Below are positions 1 through 5,289 of a stretch of 5,289 nt of DNA, one piece after another (position 1 is the stretch's first letter; every line of letters begins with the position of its first letter). The position numbers were made by a program, and so were the translations under genes. Under the pieces are notes generated by a model that saw nothing but the letters and a program-made list of their open reading frames with translations, ran no database searches and had not been told where the DNA came from. The stretch covers positions 1 to 5,289 of the forward strand of contig JAUVDU010000150.1 of the NCBI GenBank assembly GCA_030595135.1, read 5' to 3'. This DNA comes from Deltaproteobacteria bacterium. Lineage in GTDB: Bacteria > Desulfobacterota > Anaeroferrophillalia > Anaeroferrophillales > Tharpellaceae.

Positions 1-948
1 GAGAGCCAGCAAGATTATAGTCCCTAAAAACCCCCATTGTTCAGCATACGCTGCACAAATAAAATCGGTGTGCTGCTCGGGCAGGACATGCAGGGTGTTC
101 TGGGTACCTTTAAGAAAACCTTTGCCGAAAAGTTTGCCGGCCCCGATGGCAATCTTTGATTGAGCAATATGGTAACCTGATCCTAACGGATCATTTTCCG
201 GGTTGATAAAGGTCAAAATTCGTTGACGTTGATAGTCATGCAGAAAATGCCAGCCAACAAAAGCCGTGGTCAGAGCACTGATACAGATTGTAATGATTGT
301 TCCTCTGGTGATGCCGGCAATAAAAATAACGACTCCTGATATTAGGATAATGAGCATGGCCGTGCCGAGATCGGGTTGTTTGAGAATTAGGACAGCGGGC
401 AGGGCAACAATGATAACCGGTATCAACAACTCTTTCAGATTGTAGGGTGGTGGCAGGGTTCGATCACTGAGATAGCGGGCCAGGGCGAGAATAACTGTGA
501 GTTTGGCAAATTCCGAGGGTTGCATGTTCATACCGCCAATTGAGAGCCAGCGCGTGGCTCCCATGTGCTGACTGCCGGCCACTTCCACCGCCAGCAGCAG
601 CAGCAGGCCAATTCCGTAGAGCGGGTAGGCAATTTGGTAAAGGAAGTTGTAGTGAAAAATAAAAAGGGCAGAGCCGACCACCAGTGCAATGCCGAACCAC
701 ATACTTTGCCTGCGGCAGTAGCCGGTCAGCCAACCACTGGCTTCAGGGTTGTAGGTGGCACTGTAGATTGTGAGAATTCCCAAAAATACGAGGATAAAGG
801 TTAACCCTAAAGTTAGATAATCGAAATCATAAAGACGGTTACGGTCAAGAGGCTGCTCCGTCAGATGATTCTTCGGCCAGGGAGCAAATGCATCCGCACT
901 GGGGTCGATCTGATGCGGTCGGTGTTGGGGTCGTTTGGAGAGGCTCAT
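1..948 (-). CDS. rodA: RodA, SEDS-family peptidoglycan glycosyltransferase (partial, C-terminus beyond window)
   Basis: RodA is a multi-pass inner-membrane enzyme that polymerises lipid II into glycan strands and works as a pair with PBP2. I translated the minus strand from the ATG at 948-946 and found 316 codons open to base 1 with no stop. SEDS landmarks appear in order: IYSATYNP (about 61-68) after the first membrane helix, GATRWLSIGG with Trp134, the MQPSEFAKL block (142-150), LKQPDLGTAM (189-198) and LPEQHTDF (289-296). Trp134 and Asp295 line up by local context with E. coli RodA Trp102 and catalytic Asp262, at nearly constant offsets of 32 and 33. By comparison with E. coli about 80-90 C-terminal residues are missing, cut by the window edge and not by mutation. 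The first 40 or so residues are hydrophilic, about 30 longer than in E. coli. The start lies five bases after the mrdA stop, with no Shine-Dalgarno at usual spacing (GGAAAA is about 21 bases away), so coupled translation is likely. Identity is very secure. Confidence 0.96.
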   Translation of the reverse strand, partial: MSLSKRPQHRPHQIDPSADAFAPWPKNHLTEQPLDRNRLYDFDYLTLGLTFILVFLGILTIYSATYNPEASGWLTGYCRRQSMWFGIALVVGSALFIFHYNFLYQIAYPLYGIGLLLLLAVEVAGSQHMGATRWLSIGGMNMQPSEFAKLTVILALARYLSDRTLPPPYNLKELLIPVIIVALPAVLILKQPDLGTAMLIILISGVVIFIAGITRGTIITICISALTTAFVGWHFLHDYQRQRILTFINPENDPLGSGYHIAQSKIAIGAGKLFGKGFLKGTQNTLHVLPEQHTDFICAAYAEQWGFLGTIILLAL

Positions 949-953
949 AATTA

Positions 954-2786
954 TTATTGTTTGAATTTTCCAAGATAAAATTCGATCGCCTGGCGGGCGA
1001 GGGGGGCTGCGGTTGAGCCGCCATGACCGCCATGTTCAACCAGAACCGCTATTGCGATCTTCGGATCATTGTAAGGGGCAAAGGCCGCAAACCAGGCGTG
1101 ATCGCGAAAACGCCAAGGCGTATCTTTTGCGCCTTTCAAATCTTCAAGTGTCTGTTTGACTACCTGGGCGGTGCCGGTTTTACCGGCCATCTCCCAGCCC
1201 TCGATCGTAATCCGTGATTTAAAAGCAGTTCCTCGTTTGTCGTTGACCACCTGCCGGAGAGCTTCACGTATGGCTTGCATATGGTGATCGCTGATTTCAA
1301 TCTTTGTGCCTTTATTCGGATGTCCATGGGTATTTAACGGTCTTTTTTCTGTTTTAACCAGATGTGGCGGATAGTAGGTTCCTCCATTTGCGAAAACCGC
1401 ATACATAGCGGCAATCTGCAGCGGTGTCGTCGTCAAGTAACCTTGGCCGATGCAAACTGAAATAGTGTCACCCGTATACCATTGATCATGGACATTTTTC
1501 AACTTCCATGATGAACTAGGCAAGAGACCGCTTTTTTCGCCCGGAAGTTCGATGCCGCTGAGTCGGCCGAGGCCGAATCGGGCTCCGTAAGCGGCGATGC
1601 TGTCGATAGGAACCTTGGTTGCCAGATTGTAATAATAGACATCGCAGGACTCTTTGAGTGAACGATAAAGATCAACTTTACCGTGCCCATATCGTTTCCA
1701 GCAACGAAAACGGGTATTGCCTAAACTCATAGCTCCGTTGCAAAAAAAAGATGTTTGCGGAGTTATCACCTGGTTGGTCAGGGCCACTGCGGCAATTAAG
1801 GGTTTGATGATGGAGCCGGGAGGGTAGCGGCCTTGGATCGGCCGATTTTGCAGGGGGCGCAAGGGGTCTCCGTTGATTTTTTGCCAATCTTTGGCGGAAA
1901 TACGGGTTGAAAAAAGGTTGTTTGAGAATGACGGAGTGCTGACCAGAGCCAGAATTTCACCATTTTTCGGGTCAATGGCAACCAAGCTGCCGACTTTTGT
2001 GCCCATCAGTGCAAAAGCATGTTGTTGGAGATCAATATCAATGGTCAACTGAAGATTTTTTCCGGATTGAGCTGCTTCTACTGTGAAATTGGAAAGTTCT
2101 CGTCCGCGTGCATTAACCACAACCTGGCGCTGGCCATCGAGGCCGCGTAAATGTTCTTGGTAGCGCGCTTCGATGCCGGTGCGCCCAACCAGATCGTCTC
2201 GGGCATAACTTTTGTAAGCTGGTAATTCAAGTTCTCGATTGTTGATGAAACCGAGGTAGCCGATAATATGTGAGGCGATCTCATCGTATGGATATTCTCG
2301 AATGGGCTCAGTCTCAATGAGAATGCCGGGTAGTTCAAATTTGCGGGCTTCGACTCGGGCCAGTTCATTCGGGCTGAGATTTTTCTTTAACGTGATTGGC
2401 TGATGGCGGACACAGGCAGATGTCTTTTGGTAGAGGCACACAATTGTGTCAGCTTCAAGATCGTCTATTTGGGCCGCTAAAAGATCGGCAATTTTTTCTA
2501 TCTGATCAATATTTTCAGGAACCATCTGGAGGTTGAAAGCGAGCGAGTTGTCAGCTAAAATTTCTCCTTTGCAATCGGTGATAATCCCTCTTAAGGCTCG
2601 AACCCGCCTGACCCTGATACGGTTGTCTTTTGACTTCTGATTATAATATTCTCCTTGAGCTATCTGCAGGTACCAGAGCCGCATGGTTATGCCGGCTACT
2701 ATGAGGGCCATGACAACCATGATTATGCGTCCGTTGGCGGCGATCTGATCACGTTTGCTTTTTTTGCTGCTATCTACAATAGCCAT
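954..2786 (-). CDS. mrdA: Penicillin-binding protein 2, elongasome D,D-transpeptidase (class B PBP)
   Basis: PBP2 cross-links the glycan made by RodA during cell elongation and is the target of mecillinam-type beta-lactams. The protein has 610 residues, a normal length for the family. It has a short basic cytoplasmic tail (KKSKR, 8-12), one membrane helix (about 20-40), then the periplasmic dimerisation (pedestal) region with RGIITDCKGEILADN (66-80), EYPYDEIASHIIGY (164-177) and GRTGIEARY (201-209). The transpeptidase domain follows, with the catalytic tetrad SIIK (nucleophile Ser325, Lys328), the second motif SCD (380-382) and KTGTAQ (536-541). GDTISVCIGQGY (439-450) is another family block. 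Cys349, Cys362, His368 and Cys381 form a possible zinc site (see findings). The ATG immediately follows the mreD TAG and no purine-rich Shine-Dalgarno precedes it, which suggests translation coupled to mreD. The alternative class B enzyme, FtsI, is unlikely given the mre/rodA neighbours and the PBP2-type blocks. Confidence 0.97.
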   Translation of the reverse strand: MAIVDSSKKSKRDQIAANGRIIMVVMALIVAGITMRLWYLQIAQGEYYNQKSKDNRIRVRRVRALRGIITDCKGEILADNSLAFNLQMVPENIDQIEKIADLLAAQIDDLEADTIVCLYQKTSACVRHQPITLKKNLSPNELARVEARKFELPGILIETEPIREYPYDEIASHIIGYLGFINNRELELPAYKSYARDDLVGRTGIEARYQEHLRGLDGQRQVVVNARGRELSNFTVEAAQSGKNLQLTIDIDLQQHAFALMGTKVGSLVAIDPKNGEILALVSTPSFSNNLFSTRISAKDWQKINGDPLRPLQNRPIQGRYPPGSIIKPLIAAVALTNQVITPQTSFFCNGAMSLGNTRFRCWKRYGHGKVDLYRSLKESCDVYYYNLATKVPIDSIAAYGARFGLGRLSGIELPGEKSGLLPSSSWKLKNVHDQWYTGDTISVCIGQGYLTTTPLQIAAMYAVFANGGTYYPPHLVKTEKRPLNTHGHPNKGTKIEISDHHMQAIREALRQVVNDKRGTAFKSRITIEGWEMAGKTGTAQVVKQTLEDLKGAKDTPWRFRDHAWFAAFAPYNDPKIAIAVLVEHGGHGGSTAAPLARQAIEFYLGKFKQ

Positions 2787-3305
2787 CTAGTAAGAGATAC
2801 TGTTGGGGTTAGCGGGCGAGAAGCGTTCCTGAAGGGTATTCAGATACAGCAAGATAGGGAACGCAAACAGGGCTGTGGTTATGGCTCCGCCAAGCGCTCT
2901 TAAGATGATGTTGGAAAAGGGTAGAACCGGGCTCATCGCGAAGCTTAAAAAAAGGGTTATAAGAAGTTTGCCGATGCCGGCAAAAATCGCTTGCGGGAAG
3001 ATATGGTTCATGAAGATGGTTTGATTGAGACGGCAGCCGATAAGGAAGATGAAAAGGTGGCCAAGCGGCTGCATGATGCCGGGGGCACTGCTGAATAGGG
3101 ATGTAGTTATGGATATGCCGATCGCAGCTAGTAAACAGCGGATTCCCGGTGGGCATGAGGTTAGAAAAATAATGAGAACCAGATTGAGATCCGGCGTAAA
3201 AATAGCCGGTACACCAAGATTCGGGAAAAAGCTTGATTCAATAGCGGTCAGGATGAAGGCCGCCAAAGTGAAAAAAAGCGGTGAAAAAAGGGTAAGGGTA
3301 TTCAT
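2787..3305 (-). CDS. mreD: Rod shape-determining protein MreD
   Basis: MreD is a small polytopic inner-membrane protein that binds MreC and is part of the elongasome. The 172 residues are strongly hydrophobic, with about five or six membrane-spanning stretches (roughly 5-25, 37-51, 56-71, 78-92, 103-124 and 133-154) and a short polar tail ending in SISY. The PDL motif (38-40) in the first third and the SSAPGIMQPLGHLFIFLIG segment (72-90) match the MreD pattern. MreD sequences diverge quickly, so position between mreC and mrdA is the strongest support. An in-frame TAG at 3323-3321 and the lack of another upstream ATG fix the start at 3305. That start has a poor Shine-Dalgarno context: the 9 bases before it are CTTAAAAAT, and a hairpin sits just upstream. 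The TAG stop abuts the mrdA ATG in the same frame. Confidence 0.93.
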   Translation of the reverse strand: MNTLTLFSPLFFTLAAFILTAIESSFFPNLGVPAIFTPDLNLVLIIFLTSCPPGIRCLLAAIGISITTSLFSSAPGIMQPLGHLFIFLIGCRLNQTIFMNHIFPQAIFAGIGKLLITLFLSFAMSPVLPFSNIILRALGGAITTALFAFPILLYLNTLQERFSPANPNSISY

Positions 3306-3314
3306 ATTTTTAAG

Positions 3315-3334
3315 AGTCAGCTAGGAGGCTGACT
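3315..3334 (-). repeat. Perfect 7-bp inverted repeat just upstream of mreD (short hairpin)
   Basis: On the minus strand AGTCAGC, the six-base loop CTCCTA, then GCTGACT form a perfect 7-bp stem. It ends 9 bases before the mreD ATG, where a ribosome binding site would be expected. No T-run follows (CTTAAAAATATG comes next), so it does not look like an intrinsic terminator. Its 5' arm is shared with the longer inverted repeat that reaches back into mreC. Function is unknown; an effect on mreD translation is an inference. Confidence 0.55.
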
Positions 3335-3382
3335 GAGAATAGCAATTTTTTCGCATAACGATGAGTTGGGGAAAAATGGCAT
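3317..3382 (-). CDS. Possible 21-codon small ORF in the mreC-mreD spacer
   Basis: An ATG at 3382-3380 opens a frame of 21 codons (starting MPFFPNSSLCEKIA, ending in SQPPS) that stops with TGA at 3319-3317. It begins 6 bases after the mreC stop and ends 11 bases before the mreD ATG, filling nearly the whole 83-base spacer. No family is recognised and the upstream sequence (GACCGAGA) is only weakly purine-rich. An ORF of this size can easily occur by chance. If translated, it would more likely carry ribosomes across the hairpins to mreD than make a useful peptide. Confidence 0.15.
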   Translation of the reverse strand: MPFFPNSSLCEKIAILSQPPS

Positions 3383-3399
3383 TCTCGGTCAGTCTTCTG
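3322..3399 (-). repeat. 19-base imperfect inverted repeat spanning the mreC stop and the mreC-mreD spacer
   Basis: The arms are 3381-3399 and 3322-3340, separated by 40 bases. In the mreB-to-rodA mRNA 15 of 19 positions pair, with a core of GACTGACCGAGAAT against ATTCTCAGTC-type sequence broken by one C-A mismatch. The upstream arm contains the last codons and the TGA of mreC. All four mismatches are transitions that become G-U wobbles if the plus strand is transcribed, so an antisense RNA would pair along the whole arm. The downstream arm overlaps the 5' arm of the short hairpin, so the two structures exclude each other. Confidence 0.5.
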
Positions 3400-4216
3400 A
3401 AGGGATGATAAAAACTTCCTCAATAGTATTAAGATCAAATGTAAGTTTTACTTTAATTTGTTGGCTCAGTCCGTTGTGATCTCTTGCGGCTGCGACGACC
3501 GTGCCGACAGTGATACCTTTGGGGAAAATATTGTCGAGGCCGGAGGTGATCAGCCGGTCGCCAACTTTAACATCAGCGGTACGCTGCAAATAGGCCAAGC
3601 GGCAGAAATCGCCGCCGGTGCCTTGCAGGGTGCCGCGAATACGATTTCTTTGGATAATGACATCGCAGGCACTGTTTTGGTCAACCAGTAACAGGACTTT
3701 GGCCGATTGTGCTCCGCAGGCAATGATTCGGCCGATAACGCCGCCAGGGGTAAAAACGGGATTGTTGACTTTAAGGTTCTGGTTGGCTCCGCAGTCGATG
3801 ATCAGGATATGCGAGAGACTGTCGGTTTGATGTCCGATAACATGGGCCGCAATGCCTTGGGCGAGAATCTCGTGTTGTTCTTTAAAATTAAGGAGTTTGT
3901 GCAGGCGCAAGTTTTCGAGTCCGGCCTCCTCAAGCAGTGCCAAACGATACTCCATAAGGTCAAGATCTTTTTTTAGTCGAAGGTTTTTCTCTTTTACACC
4001 GATCAGGTTGATGTAGTTGTCGAAGAATTTGCTGGTTGTAGCAAAGGCCAGATCGATGCCTTTTTGCACCGGATAGGTCATGGTCAGGGCGGCCCGTTCA
4101 GCAATGCTGAGCAAGCTGCCTCCTTTTTGTAGGCCAAAGCTTACGCAGAGGGTCAGGAAGGTGAAAATCAGTGCCAGGCTGAACAGCCGTGGCAGTCGGC
4201 GGCTGAAGGCGGTCAT
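3389..4216 (-). CDS. mreC: Rod shape-determining protein MreC
   Basis: MreC is a bitopic inner-membrane protein whose periplasmic part binds PBP2 and is thought to switch on the RodA-PBP2 synthase. The 275-residue product is of usual length. It has a basic cytoplasmic start (RRLPR, 6-10), one membrane helix (about 11-29), a helical coiled-coil stretch rich in Leu, Lys and Glu (about 65-113, with VKEKNLRLKKDLDLMEYRLA), and a C-terminal double beta-barrel domain (about 115-272). Family blocks include ENLRLHKLLNFKE (101-113), TPGGVIGRI (156-164) and DVKVGDRLITSGLDNIFPKG (215-234). The ATG at 4216 is preceded by AAGGG at a 9-base spacing, the best ribosome binding site in the window. It starts 20 bases after the mreB stop. 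The last codons (SED, TGA) lie inside one arm of an inverted repeat that extends into the spacer before mreD. Confidence 0.96.
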   Translation of the reverse strand: MTAFSRRLPRLFSLALIFTFLTLCVSFGLQKGGSLLSIAERAALTMTYPVQKGIDLAFATTSKFFDNYINLIGVKEKNLRLKKDLDLMEYRLALLEEAGLENLRLHKLLNFKEQHEILAQGIAAHVIGHQTDSLSHILIIDCGANQNLKVNNPVFTPGGVIGRIIACGAQSAKVLLLVDQNSACDVIIQRNRIRGTLQGTGGDFCRLAYLQRTADVKVGDRLITSGLDNIFPKGITVGTVVAAARDHNGLSQQIKVKLTFDLNTIEEVFIIPSED

Positions 4217-4225
4217 AGCAATTTT

Positions 4226-4230
4226 CCCTT
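4226..4230 (-). promoter_or_regulatory. Ribosome binding site of mreC
   Basis: The minus strand reads AAGGG followed by 9 bases and the ATG of mreC at 4216. It lies wholly inside the 20-base mreB-mreC gap and supports the chosen start. It is the only convincing Shine-Dalgarno element seen in the window; the starts of mreD, mrdA and rodA lack one. Confidence 0.6.
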
Positions 4231-4236
4231 AAGTTC

Positions 4237-5271
<1,035 letters not shown>

Positions 5272-5289
5272 TTATTAAAAATCTCTCTA

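Noticed and set aside
592..606. Five tandem CAG triplets (CTG on the coding strand)
   Set aside because: They encode a Leu run (115-119) in a RodA membrane helix; too short to be a notable repeat or phase-variable tract.
464..733. 89-codon minus-strand ORF overlapping rodA in another frame
   Set aside because: The RodA frame through the same bases carries the conserved SEDS motifs, so this frame is a by-product.
845..1039. 64-codon minus-strand ORF bridging the mrdA-rodA junction
   Set aside because: It is out of frame with both genes; the mrdA end and the RodA start are both clear without it.
2655..2903. 82-codon plus-strand ORF crossing the mrdA-mreD junction
   Set aside because: It lies antisense to two well-supported genes, shows no recognisable domain, and has no supporting gene context; it is a shadow of their codon use.
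3315..3334. Short hairpin as an intrinsic terminator between mreC and mreD
   Set aside because: The stem is only 7 bp and is followed by CTTAAAAAT with no U-run, and termination there would cut off essential genes of the same operon.
5272..5289. Possible mreB promoter
   Set aside because: Only 18 bases lie upstream of mreB; no -10 or -35 element can be assessed.

Overview
The window holds one tightly packed block of five rod-shape (elongasome) genes, all on the minus strand, in the classic order mreB, mreC, mreD, mrdA (PBP2), rodA. Read from the high-coordinate end these are: mreB (5271-4237, complete), mreC (4216-3389, complete), mreD (3305-2787, complete), mrdA (2786-954, complete) and rodA (948 to base 1, where it runs off the window without its C-terminus). 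Gaps between genes are 20, 83, 0 and 5 bases, so a single polycistronic mRNA is likely. Its promoter must lie beyond base 5289, because only 18 bases upstream of mreB are present. No terminator, tRNA, rRNA, CRISPR array or mobile element was seen.

The organism is a rod-shaped or elongating Gram-negative-type bacterium. MreB closely resembles the proteobacterial protein and carries the amphipathic N-terminus typical of Gram-negative MreB. The undivided mreBCD-mrdA-rodA order and the style of the proteins fit Desulfobacterota (the former Deltaproteobacteria) or a neighbouring phylum. That placement is an inference from remembered family resemblance, not from a search.

The genes work together. 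MreB forms membrane-bound filaments, and MreC and MreD link them to the periplasm and activate the synthase pair. RodA polymerises lipid II into glycan, and PBP2 cross-links the new strands. Every catalytic or binding motif I looked for in the visible parts is present, so the set looks functional.

I found no undescribed multi-gene system. The parts worth a second look are small: an 83-base mreC-mreD spacer with two mutually exclusive hairpins and a possible 21-codon ORF; a single in-frame amber codon separating mreD from mrdA; a Cys-Cys-His-Cys set in PBP2 that fits a structural zinc site; and a hydrophilic N-terminal extension on RodA.
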